A DNA stretch of 64,000 bases from Warburgia ugandensis (lineage: Eukaryota; Streptophyta; Magnoliopsida; Canellales; Canellaceae). Location of the stretch: contig CP141132.1 of assembly GCA_035236585.1 (NCBI GenBank), forward strand, positions 20,993,945 through 21,057,944, read 5' to 3'. The position numbers and the translations under genes were made by a program. Positions 39,611-50,448 of the stretch are shown piece by piece. The notes under the pieces were generated by a model. It ran no database searches. It had not been told where the DNA came from and worked only from the letters and a program-made list of their open reading frames with translations. How positions within the stretch are numbered: position 1 is the stretch's first letter; the number at the start of each line of letters is the position of its first letter.

Positions 39611-41460
39611 GTCCAAAATTAACATTGGCCACCAATTTATGAGGTAAACTGATATGCGAAATGCATCAAGCCAAAATTCCCTAGGCAAAGAAGCCTTAGC
39701 CATCGACGAAATTCCAGTTTCTCGGCCATATCATTACATTCCGGTGCCTATGGGCAAGAGGTTCTATGATTAATATCTTTATTGGAGGAGAATTTATTTG
39801 AAATTGCAATTTACGAATTCGATTCCGTCATCACTTCGAAAGTATTTAAGTTTTGTACCTGAAACATTCTCCATCATAAAAATAAAGTGGATGAGAAATT
39901 TTACTCTCGCTCTTTCGGAATAAGGGAATAGCCATGAAAATCTGAAAAACTCATCTATTAGTGGCTAGTCATATCTGTTACCAGTTGGGAAGACAACAGG
40001 TGCGAGCCCATAGGTCCGCATGAATAATTTCCAAAGGTTGACTAGCAACAGAAATTGAATAGTAGAAGGGCAGTTTGTGTGATTTGCCTGCTAAAGAACA
40101 CACTTTTTTGAAGCTTTTGTTTCCAAAGTACTTCAGAAAATTATGTTCGTTGCAAATACCGCAGGACTTTTGCATTCGGATTGCCTAATATGCTATGCCA
40201 ATCATTCATGTTTGTTCGTTCTCCGTGTAAGGCTCCAAGCGATGTAACTGTTCGAATTGGTTCCGACTTGGTCCTTCGAACAATAACTTCCTTGTCTCCT
40301 GATCCTTTATACAGAAGCTGGAAGAGTTAAAACTTGAAAATACATGTTTTATCCCTTACAAAATTTTCAACAGACAAGTTCTTTATGACTATTGGTACAA
40401 TTAAGACGTTAGCAAGTTGAATTTTATTATTTGAACAAAGTGAGAGAAAGATTACCAACACCCTTAATGGGTAATCCCATACCATTTCCGATCAAAATTT
40501 GATTTGAGCCACTGTAATCAGATAGATTGGTCAGATCACTTGCGTTGGGCATGATTATGATTGGTCCCCCAGTGTACCGATACCTAACGCTATCCGCAGC
40601 AGTCATACCAGCTAATGACGATGGAAGATCATCGGGAGGAAAGCCTCGATCGTGACGATGATGAAAGCAGTGTCCTTTCCTGTTACAGATTTGACTAATA
40701 GGATGAGAATCATAGCAGATCCTCTACCACAAATTCCATAGCCTCGACCACGCTAGTTACCACCGCGAGAGAGTCCACCTGAAATCCGATTAGTACTGCT
40801 AGATGATCCATTAGCACCAAAATTATCTTTCTGATTCTTTCCTTTAGGCGTAAACAAAGCAACTGCATCCGAAGTAATTGTGTTTCTTGGACAAAACATT
40901 TAGACGTTTCTCATAGTTCAACATTTCAAAAAGATCATAAAATGGTGGAAATCTATTAGATCTAGTTATAACAGGAGTAATAAAGCTTTCATAATCAGGC
41001 GACAATTCACAAAGAGTTGAGAGAACGAGATCATTTTGATACATAGATTAGGAAGATTCCTTCAATTGATCAGATATGCCTCTCAGAATGGCTAAATAAT
41101 GTGCCATAGACGAACCCCCTTTCTCGATCTTCATAAGTTGTTGTTTAAAGAACAACATATGAGGACAACAAGCGCGCCAAGGCGTTCTACGCAGCTTTTG
41201 CTGTGTGAAGTCCAAAGACTTGTGACAACGATTCTTCAGTCAATGAACCGTTGATCCAACTGAGGACCAGTTGATCGTTTCATTTCCATTTCATCCATTA
41301 TGGGGTGACTGCAACATCTGAAGTCCATCCTTTTCAATGAATTGAGGAGCAACAGTAGATCCATCCATGGACTTGATGATATCTTACAAGAATAGAGCAG
41401 GTTCAATTTGAGACTTCTACAGCGTAATACCTCCAATTCTAAATCTAATTTCACGTAATT
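39611..41460 (-). pseudogene. Copia-2: gag, protease and first half of integrase
   Basis: Minus-strand copia sequence in sense order: gag about 41454-40840 (PDYESFITPVITRSNRFPPFYDLFEML); a CCHC-like knuckle near 40690-40640 (CHHCGK, then H and C residues); protease region near 40560-40440 (IGNGMGLPIKGVG is the usual copia wording just after it); pre-integrase/integrase from about 40175 (CSLAGKSHKLPF, SQPLEIIHADLW); and an integrase block at about 39720-39640 (ASLPREFWLDAF). It is cut at 39611 by Copia-1 and resumes at 28069. Wording differs from Copia-1, so it is a different copia lineage. It carries several breaks and is a fossil. Confidence 0.75.
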
Positions 41461-41923
41461 TTCATTTAATTTTGAATGAAATGTGAATTTGTTCTTATGT
41501 TTTGACTTTCGTGGATTGGACCTTTCAAAAGATATTTAGTTGTCCCTTGAAACCTTAATGTCAAATGTTCAAGGAAAAAGCTTTTTAGTTTTATTAAAAA
41601 TGCTGAAATCAGAGTCTGAATGAAAATGCTCAAAATTTTATGGGTGGTATTTTTGTAAATTCATCGACGAGGCTCACTTGTGAAAAACCTATAATGGAAG
41701 AGGTCATGCAACATTATGGCTGAGTATGATGATGTTGGTGATCACATCATAATAAGTCTAAACAGAATAAATATTAAAATTTAATTAATTGAATATATTT
41801 AAAATATAATTAAAATTACTAAAATTTAACTTTAAGGAGGGGTTGTTTTTTATAATGGCACCTCCATAAGAGTTGAAGCATCAATTGTCACCCAGAGGCA
41901 TGAGAGATAAAAGAAGAAAACAA

Positions 41924-41925
<2 letters not shown>

Positions 41926-41986
<61 letters not shown>
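41926..41986. repeat. (GA)n microsatellite, about 30 units
   Basis: A pure GA run of 61 bp in the decayed LTR-like stretch. Confidence 0.95.
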
Positions 41987-41990
<4 letters not shown>

Positions 41991-42829
41991 GAAATAAATA
42001 ATGCATCATCAGTGCAGCAAACGCCATTGATGGTGGTCATAGAATGGGAGAGAAACAATGGATCTCATATCAGAGATGGACTTGGAAGATGGAAACAATA
42101 GCTTGGATCGATGATCTAAGTTGATCATCTTATTTCTCACACCAAACTCTCACACCAAACGGACCAAAAGCCCTCAACCTTGTCTTCATCCAATGATTTC
42201 ACGTCGAAGAAATCTAGGAATCGGTGTTGCCCCATGGGGTTTTGGATTTATTGGAGAAAATAACAAATGAAATCAGCGATCTGAACTGTTCATTGTCTTC
42301 CTAGGGAAGAAAAGATCAAAACACTTAAAGAAATTTAGAAATCTATGATGGTTGGTTAAAGATTACATAATGCAATGGCTAATGGAGATCATGTACCATT
42401 TGATGCCAGTCTACGCAATCCAACACCAAATTAAAGGTGGAGAATGCAACTAAGGTAGGTTTTCACTCACAGATCTTTTGTTTTTTATTGTATGAGAAAT
42501 TCCAATTGAACAATTGGATCTAGATCGATATGATGTTCGTCATTAAGACTTAGAATAGACTACTAATATCAATGCCAGATCTGAACCTTTATGGATCTAA
42601 TATGAGCCTTAAACCAAAGAATGATGGTTGAATCAATAAGATACCTTGGATTCAACCATAATCTAAATAGAGAGATTGTGGACCCTAGATCTCATAATAC
42701 AAATAGTACATTAGACTACTGACCCATGACCAATGAACCATATCTACAATAATCCAACCATCTAAACCTACATTTGACAATGGATTATGTCAAATTTGAT
42801 AAGTTGCGAGTTGTGATGATGAGTTGGTG

Positions 42830-43190
42830 ATGATGAACCATCAAATCATTGTTAGATGCGCTAATTAGAGACTGATCATATTGTTTTATACTATTTAATA
42901 AAATTTGGCTATTAATGACCATCAGATCATAGTTAGATGTATTATTTAGCTTTGTATATTTAACAAGATTTGACCATTGGATTGTGGTTAGACACATGAA
43001 TGAGAAACTTATAACATTGTTCATACAAAATTGAATAAGATCTGACCTCTGGATAGTGGATAGATATGTGAATTAGAAATCTATTGTGTTGTTTTACTAA
43101 ATTGAGTAATCTAACCTTAGAATCATGGGCCAATTTGTATATTAGAAACTAGCCATGTTGTTTTATATAGTTAGATGAAATCTAATTATT
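42830..43190. repeat. Degenerate tandem repeats
   Basis: Four to five diverged units of roughly 60-90 bp, each with a GTTAGATG/GTTAGACA-like phrase, an ATTAGA(A/G)A phrase and a TTGTTTTA(T/C)A phrase. Confidence 0.5.
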
Positions 43191-43197
43191 GATCAAC

Positions 43198-43292
43198 AAT
43201 TTATGGCCAGATTTCTGTTTTCTAGTTCATCTAATAGTCAAATTTCATCTGACAGTTAGATGGACTAGAAAATAGAAATCTAACCATAAATT
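43198..43292. repeat. Inverted repeat with 36-nt arms
   Basis: Left arm 43198-43233 and right arm 43257-43292 are reverse complements with about three mismatches and a 23-nt spacer. The arms include TTTCTGTTTTCTAGT and ACTAGAAAATAGAAA. Confidence 0.7.
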
Positions 43293-43535
43293 GATAATCT
43301 ATACCATTGATTGACAATCAATGGTGCAGATCTATAATTGTAATAGCCATTGAGTGTTTGAGTAATGATCTATAGTTGACGGAATTCAAATGAGCAACCT
43401 GAATGGTTGCGATTGAATTTACGTATGTGAAATTGTGATAAGAGAGTAATAAATAGTTTATCTTGATTCGTGGATGAACTCATAAATCCATACCATGGTT
43501 TTATGATAAAAAATTAGTAATATGATATTTTATAA

Positions 43536-44655
43536 CTCCACCGCTAATAGTCCATGCACGAATAAAGGAGGAGGGCTTTGTAGTAGGTGCTAGCCAACAA
43601 GTAAAACCAATGGCAAATCGATGGGTATAAGCTTTAGTACGTAGGAAAGGACAATAATAGAAGTTGCATAGGGTTAGTAGCTGATAAAGAATTAAAAGAT
43701 AAAGTTATAGGCGATACAAGAACTAGTGATAGAAATATACTAATATTACTTGTTCTAGGAGAGAAGATCGTAGATGTTATAAATTCATATGCATCACAAG
43801 TAGGATTAGAAGATAAAATAAAGAGAGGATTCTGGAAAGATATGGAGGAAGTCATAGAAGAAATTCCCAACACATAGGGTATATTTATAGGAGTAGACTT
43901 TAATGGTCATCTAGGAAAAGAAAAGGAAGGATATGATAGGATAGGATAAATGAAAGGTATGGTATTGGAGAAAGAAATGAGATGGGGGAAGTTATACTTG
44001 GTTTTTCTTTAGTATATAACCTAACTATAACAAACACATACTTTAAAGAGAGGAATGAATGCTTACTAACCTATAAAAGTGGACCATAGCCAAATAGATT
44101 TTTTTTTTACTTAAGAAATACCTAAAGATCAATGTGTAAGGATTGTAAGGTGATACCTAGTGACAATATAACCTAAGAACATACGTTGGTAGTTATGGAT
44201 GTCTACATTAAAATATGGAAGAAAGGAAATGAACTTAATAGTTGTCAAAAACTAAATACTGGATCTTAAAAGGAGAGAAGATAACATCATTTACAAAAAA
44301 AGTTGATGGTAAAAGGAAACTGAAACAATGAAATAGAAATAAACATCATGTGGACTAATATGGCTAAGTCCATTAAGAATTTGGAAAAAGATGTCCTAGG
44401 AGTATGTAAAGGTAAAAACGCAACCAGAAAAGGAAACTTAGTGGTGGAGTGAAAAAGTGTAGAAAGTTATTAAAGTGAAATGGCTATGTTTTAAAGCATG
44501 ATACATGACTAAAAATAACAAAAACTATGAGCAATATAAGAATGCTAAAGGTTACTAAGATAGTAGTAAGTGAAGCTAAACTCAAGGCATATGATGATCT
44601 CTATAATAGATTAGGATCAAGAGAAGGCAGAAAGTACAAGTAAAAACGTTGGCAA
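43536..44655 (+). mobile_element. RTE-type LINE copy 1, internally deleted and 3'-truncated
   Basis: Plus strand. It starts with a 5' UTR piece (about 43555-43620, GGAGGAGGGCTTTGTAGTAGG) and jumps straight into the endonuclease at IDGYKL. It continues through the APE-type endonuclease with recognisable blocks (VLGEKI, SYASQVGLEDKIKRGFWKDMEEVIEEIPNT, FNGHLGKEKEGYD), then a linker, and stops near 44650, well before RT. The jump falls at a shared AATCGAT (5' UTR AATCGATTTTTG, endonuclease AATCGATGGG), so it looks like a microhomology deletion that removed the 5' UTR repeats and the start of the ORF. Frameshifts and stops are present. Plant RTE proteins of this type are often labelled craniofacial development protein 2-like in databases. 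Confidence 0.8.
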
Positions 44656-44693
44656 AGCCCATGCATGAATCGATTTTTGACATACTCTCAAGC

Positions 44694-44930
44694 TAAGGTG
44701 TCCCCCGTAAGTGACACATTGCATTGGATCTTGAATGTAGTGGAAAGTGGACAAGGGCTGCTATGGCATTCCCCTGGAAGTGACACACTGCACTGAATCC
44801 CTAGTGTATGGAAAATAGGCAAGGGTTTCTAGAACATTCCCTCAAAAGTGATGCATTGTATTAGAACCTAGGTGCAACGGAAAGTATGCATAGGTTTCTG
44901 CACCGTTAGGGAAGTGCACATGTAAATAGT
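44694..44930 (+). repeat. 5' UTR tandem repeats of LINE copy 2
   Basis: Three diverged units of about 68 bp, each with AAGTGA(C/T)(A/G)CATTG or AAGTGACACACTGC, then GTGGAAAGT/ATGGAAAAT and GGGCTGCT/GGGTTTCT. LINE copy 3 has the same repeat in its 5' UTR (about 53380-53530). Confidence 0.7.
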
Positions 44931-46511
44931 CTAGGGTAGAACAATAAGATTCATTTCACCCCATGGAATATAGGCACATTAACATGTAAGTCTGGAATTA
45001 GTAGATACAATGAAACACATGAGAGTCAACATTGCTTGTATTCAAGAAACCTAGTAGAAAAAGGCTAAAACTAGAAAAATTGATGGATATAAGCTTTGGT
45101 ACGTAAGGAAGGACAATAATAGATATGGTGTAGGGATGGTGGTAGATAAAGAATTAAAGGATAAAGTTGTAGACATAAAACGAACCAGTAATAGAATTAT
45201 ACTAATAAAACTTGTTTTAGGAGAGAAGATCATAAATATTATAAGTGCATACACACTACAAGGTTAGAAGATAGAATCAAGAGATAGTTCTAAAAAGATA
45301 TGGATGGAGTCATAGCAAGAAATTTCATACATAGAGAGAATATTTATATGAGCAGACCTTAATGGTGAAAAAAAAGGAAGGACATGATAGGGTATGGTAT
45401 TGGAGAAAGGAATGAGATAGGGGAAGCTATACTCGATTTTTCTTTAGCATATAACCCAGTTATAGCAAATACATACTTTAAGAAGAGAGATGAATACTTA
45501 CTAACCTTTAAAAGTGAACCATATAAAAGACAAATAAACTTATTTCTAATTAGTAATACTCAAGATCAATGTGTAAGGATTGTAATGTAATACCTAGTGA
45601 GAGTCTAACCTCACAACCTAAGTTAATGGTTATGGACATCTATTTTAAAATATGAAAGAAAGGAAATGAACTTAATAGGTTCAATAAACTACATGGTAGA
45701 ACTTAAAAGGAGAGAAGATAACATCATTTACAAACAAGTTCATTGTAGAAGGAAACTAGAATAATGAAACAGAAGTAAACACCATGTGGACCAATAAGGC
45801 CACATTAAGAAAGTGGAAAAAGATGTCCTAGGAGTATCTAAAAGTAAAAGGCAACCAGCAAAGGGAACTTAGTCTAGAGTAAAAAAGTGTAAAAAGTTAT
45901 TAAAGAGAAATGGGTGTGCTTTAAAGCATAGCAAAGGACTCAAATAAATGAAAACTTTGAGCAATATACAAAGTCTAAAAAGGTTGCTAAGAGAATATTA
46001 AGTGAGGCTAACTCCATAATATATTAGGATCCATGGAAGGTAAGAAAGATATATTTAAACTCACAAAAGTAAGTGAAAAGAAGTGTAAGGACTTAGACCA
46101 CATTAAGTATATTAGAAGTGATGACCAAAGGGTGCTAGCCAAATATGATGAGATCAAAGTAGGAATGTTACTTTCAAAAATTGCTACATGACAATTACCT
46201 TGAGAATATAGAGATTGGAAGTACTGTAAACCCAAATAACATTGGAGATTATATATACATCCATAGGATTAGAATATATAATTTGAGAAGCCTTGAAAAA
46301 GATGAAATCATGAAAGGCCTTGGGGCCTGATGGTATACTAATAGAGGTTTAGAAATATATGGGAGATAGTGGAGAACTTTGACTCAAAAAGTTGTAAAAA
46401 GATTGCAAAATCGAAGAAAATGCCATATGATTGGAGAAAGAACTCTACTGTACCAATTTATAAGAATAAAGAAAACATATAGAGTTACACTAATTTAAGG
46501 GCTTCAAACTT

Positions 46512-46991
46512 ATGAGCCATGGGACAAGTGTATCAAAGAACCAGTTTAGTTTTATGCTTGGGAGGTGTACCATGGAAGGTATTTTCTTAATTAGACAATT
46601 GATAGAGAAATATAGGGAGATGAGGAAGGACCTCCACATTGTCTTTATTGACTTGGGAAAAGTTTATGGTAGGGTCCCCAAAAAGTTAATATGGTGGGTG
46701 TTGGACAAGAAAGGAGTTTTACAAGGTATATATAGATATACAAGGATATGTATGAGCCATGGGACAAGTGTATCAGAGAACCAGTTTAATTTTATGCTTG
46801 GGAGGTGTACCATGGAAAGTATTTTCTTGATTAGATAATTGATAAAGAAATAAAAGGAGATGAGGAAGGACCTCCATATGGTCTTTATTGACTTGGGAAA
46901 GTTTATGGTAGGGTCCTCAGAGAATTAATATTGTGGGTGTTGGACAAGAAAGGAGTTTCACGGGGTATATAGATATAATTAAAGATATGTA
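46512..46991 (+). repeat. In-frame 240-bp duplication within LINE copy 2 RT
   Basis: The block starting ATGAGCCATGGGACAAG at 46512 starts again at 46752. The period is 240 bp, exactly 80 codons. Each unit holds the FMLGRCTMEG/S and FIDLGK blocks of RT. Copies differ at several positions, so the duplication is not fresh. Confidence 0.85.
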
Positions 46992-47897
46992 AGAGGGAAA
47001 CGTTAAGACCACTAGTAGAAAGACTGGTGATTCTCTTATCATTATAGGATTACACCAAGGATTGGCATTGAGCCTATACCTTTTCATGTTAGTTATGGAT
47101 GAATTAATAAAACATCTGCATAAGGAGATCCCATGGTACATGTTATTTGCAAATGATATAGTTTTGATTGGCAAGACAAGAGGGGGCATAAAGACAAAGC
47201 TAGAGTTATGAAGATATGCATTAGAATCTAAAGGATTTAAAATTATCCGAACTAAGAAAATTTGTATGGAATGCAATTTAAGCAAGGAGAGGAGCAAAAG
47301 TGCATCACTAGTAAAGATTGATAACCAAAAAGTCCCCTAAAAGAACACTTCCAATACTTGGAATCAATAATTCATGAGTGGAGTGATTGAGAGGGAGGTT
47401 ACTCAAAGAAATCAAGTGGGTTGAAACAAATGGAGATGTGCCTTTGGAGATTCATGTGATTAGCAAGAACTACTCAAACTGAAAGGAAAATTCTATAGGA
47501 TAGCTGTAGGTCGGTGCTCTATGTATTAGTGTTGGGCAATTAAGGAACAACATGTACATAGGATGACAATTGCTGAAATGTGGATGCTGACATGAATGAG
47601 TGGTAGAAGAGAAAGGATAGAATCTTAGGAGTAACTACCAATAGGTAAGATTAGACTTGAATGGTTTGGACATGTCCAACAAGGATAAAAAAGGGCATTG
47701 GTTAGGAGTGAGGTGGTCCAAGTTGAAGGTTCTAAAAAAGCAAGGGAAAGGCCCAAAAGAACATAGATAGAAGTCATGGGAAAATATTTAAAAATATTGG
47801 GACTAGATGAAGCCATAACACTTAATAGAGGGAAATGGAGGAACAAGATTCACATGACCAACCCTAATCAGGATAAGGTCTTGATGATGATGATGAT

Positions 47898-48280
47898 TCT
47901 AAAGTTATGACTTTAGTGATTTTCCAAAAACAAAAGAAAATAGAATAAAGAGGGGAAAAGTGCGGAAGTGGTACATATTTAATGAGAAAGCTGTAAAGGA
48001 AACATGAGGGATATAGATGATAATAGTACTCAAATAACAAATCTAGTAAACTAACTAGAAAAATTGAAAGAGAAAGGGGGGGAAAAACTACACAAGACAA
48101 TTTTTCGAGGATGTAATGTGTGGAGATGTACTAAGAATTGGCTAGGATGATTTCTCATGGGCTACCTATTTTGAATATTCTAAACATGATAAACGATTTA
48201 GAATTGTAAAAAATGTTGTACCATGAATATCAAGGGCCATGTACCCCTTCCTCTCCTATTGAGCATGTACACTTGTTGGT
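47898..48280. other. Non-coding, no feature recognised
   Basis: AT-rich DNA after the LINE copy 2 tail. No repeat family or coding block was recognised. Confidence 0.4.
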
Positions 48281-48281
48281 A

Positions 48282-48364
48282 GTGTGTGTGTGTGTGTGTG
48301 TGCGCGCGCGCGCATGTGTGCGCGTGCGTGCGTGTGTATGTGCATACATACATACATACATACA

Positions 48365-48396
<32 letters not shown>
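48282..48396. repeat. Compound alternating purine-pyrimidine tract (GT, GC, TACA)
   Basis: (GT)n, then (GC)n, then a mixed GTGC stretch, then (CATA)n. Every step alternates purine and pyrimidine for about 115 bases without interruption. Confidence 0.92.
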
Positions 48397-50448
48397 AGTT
48401 TTTGGACAGCAAGAAAATCAAGGTGAATTTATCTTCAAACAAATTTTCGACCACAAAATGTGAGTGGTACAACAGCCAATAATAACGGATTATTTGCTAT
48501 TCCAATTGAACCTAATCAAATGAATAGGATAAAATATGAAAATCCTATCTGTGTACAAATACACAATTGATTTTGAATGTGCGACACGAAAAGAGGGCTC
48601 CTCATGGATTATTTGATTCGAATATATTTTTTATAGGAGTAAAATACTCCTAAAACTATTTAAACATATTATTAATAAGGGACAAATTAGTCAAATTATG
48701 ATTTTTTTTTTGTATTATGAAAATAGGCAAAATTTGTATAGCAATTATTCTTTGGAATTTATTATAGCTTTATTACCAACTACATTCATTTTCTTCTAAT
48801 CTAGGGCTGCCAATGCATAGCAGCTTCCTAAGAATCTCAACACATAACAAGTTAGCAACCATAGCTAGGAAAGGGTTTTGATTTGCAAGCTTGATTTGCA
48901 AAAAAGGATTTTCATTTGCAAAAACCATAGCTGCAAACCTTCCATATAAAAATCATATAAACTACTCACTTAGCATTCTCTCTGTTGTTATATTTGTTAC
49001 ATATATCTTGGGATCCAAATATTCTTTTAACCTGTACAAGCAAATGATTTTACTAATTCAAACATCTTAAGATGTTTTTTATAAATCAATACTTACAATC
49101 ATTGTTATTAACTCGTTATTTGCAATTTACACAAACAAATATTTTGCGCTTCCATTAAGGTATATTACACTCATATTATAAAAATCATTAAGCAGTATAT
49201 TAACCCAAAGTTATAACCATCCATATACAACTTTAAACAGAAAAGGATTCTAGAATACAAACATTTGCTTTTGAAATTTTAACAAGATGACTAAAAGATC
49301 TTTAAAAAACAAAGCTCAAACAACTAATGGAAACAAATATAGCTAAATTTTTTCAGGTTCATCTTAGACTACATAATGATGCAAAGAAATTCAAACAATT
49401 GCAATTATTTTTAGAAAAATTAGTGACATTGAACAAAATGGATACTCTGCTATCCTAACAAAAATTGAATGGAAAGGATGTAGATGGAATGTGAAAATCC
49501 AAACTACTATCTAAATCCGCATCTAAACCAATGTAATTTATTAAAATAGATACGGAATGATGGTATCGGTATGATATCAGATCTTTTGGCAGCCCTACTT
49601 ATAGCACTTGACAAATGAAGTTAAAGTATGTGGCTGCACTCCTCAAAAATACCACATAAAAATTTCCCTTGGTCTATAAATCGCATGCCTTCACAAGGAA
49701 TGGTACAAATAGAAGGAAAAAGTCTTAGAAAATGATGTTCTCAAGAAGAGATAGGTTAAACAAATTACATTAGCAATAAAAGGAATGAGATAGACCACCA
49801 CACAAATATTTGAACTATGGACATAAAAAACTAAAAACTGACAAATCCTCCACTTTAACTCGTAATTCCTCACAACTCTATTTAGAAATAGGAAACAATG
49901 AATTTCCACAGAATTATTAACTAACCTTCAAAAATTAAGACATGAAATCAAAAGTATGACACAGCAGGTTTGTTTGTTAACTTGTTTAAACTGATTACCA
50001 ATTTGAATGGGAGTAGACAAAATTGTGCAAAATAGTAGACCAAGAGTGTCGAAATTGAATTTCATGGTATAATCTAAATAGAAGTGCTGAGGTACTTTAG
50101 CTACACTTTCTAATCCTAATGAATGCATATGCTTCCAGCATGCTAATTTGTGTTTCTGATGTTCATACTCACATGTAACTTAAAACATAAGACATGCAAG
50201 GGCTGGTATCGTCCAAGCCATTTCACGTCATCCAAAAATGCAGGGAAACCAAGGTCATTATAAAATCTGTTATGTGAAAATCAAGAACTGACCTAAAAAG
50301 TAAAGGTATAGAATGGAAATAGCACAAGAAAGTTGTTAATCTGCTTTTCTATTTTAGTTTACTATTTTGTTTTTTGTTTTTTCCTTTTTCCTAAAAGCTT
50401 GTCAGTTGCACATCCTCATCTTGCTTATTGATTGACCAACTTCATAAG
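48397..50448. other. AT-rich unique-looking DNA, no gene recognised
   Basis: About 2 kb with no recognisable transposon domain and no convincing reading frame. The longest open stretch is on the minus strand, about 50128-49928 (MHSLGLESVAKVPQHFYLDY), unrecognised. It could be intergenic DNA or an intron. Confidence 0.35.

Larger units (their letters stand above)
41461..43535. other. Decayed gypsy-LTR-like sequence, no gene
   Basis: No coding sequence is seen. Some phrases recall the gypsy LTRs elsewhere in the window (ATCAGAGTCTGAATGAAAAT near 41609; GATCGATGATCTAAGTTGATC near 42106), and a GA microsatellite lies at 41926-41986. From 42830 to 43190 there are degenerate repeats built on phrases like TTAGATG..ATTAGAAACT..ATGTTGTTTTA. 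A hairpin-forming inverted repeat lies at 43198-43292. Termini and target copies are not visible. Confidence 0.35.
44656..47897 (+). mobile_element. RTE-type LINE copy 2, nearly full length but decayed
   Basis: Plus strand, directly abutting copy 1. It has a 5' UTR with three roughly 68-bp repeats (44694-44930), an ORF region with APE endonuclease (about 45010-45600; NIACIQET, IDGYKLWYV, IILIKLVLGEKI) and a linker. RT follows (about 46270-47260) with LGPDGIP, FMLGRCTMEGIFLIRQL, FIDLGK and LFANDIVLI, the last in place of the usual Y/F-x-D-D box, so a catalytic Asp is lost. The C-terminal part includes KEQHVHRM. It ends in the RTE-like tail GATGATGATGATG at 47884-47897. Several stops and frameshifts are present. 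An 80-codon segment of RT is duplicated in tandem (46512-46991). Confidence 0.85.

Noticed and set aside
48198-48482. Cys/Val/Arg- and His/Thr-rich frames on both strands
   Set aside because: They translate the GT/GC/CATA simple repeat; open in several frames at once and no domain.
49928-50128. 66-residue minus-strand frame in the AT-rich unique stretch
   Set aside because: No family recognised, no splice or promoter context, and length within chance expectation. Mentioned in the region note only.
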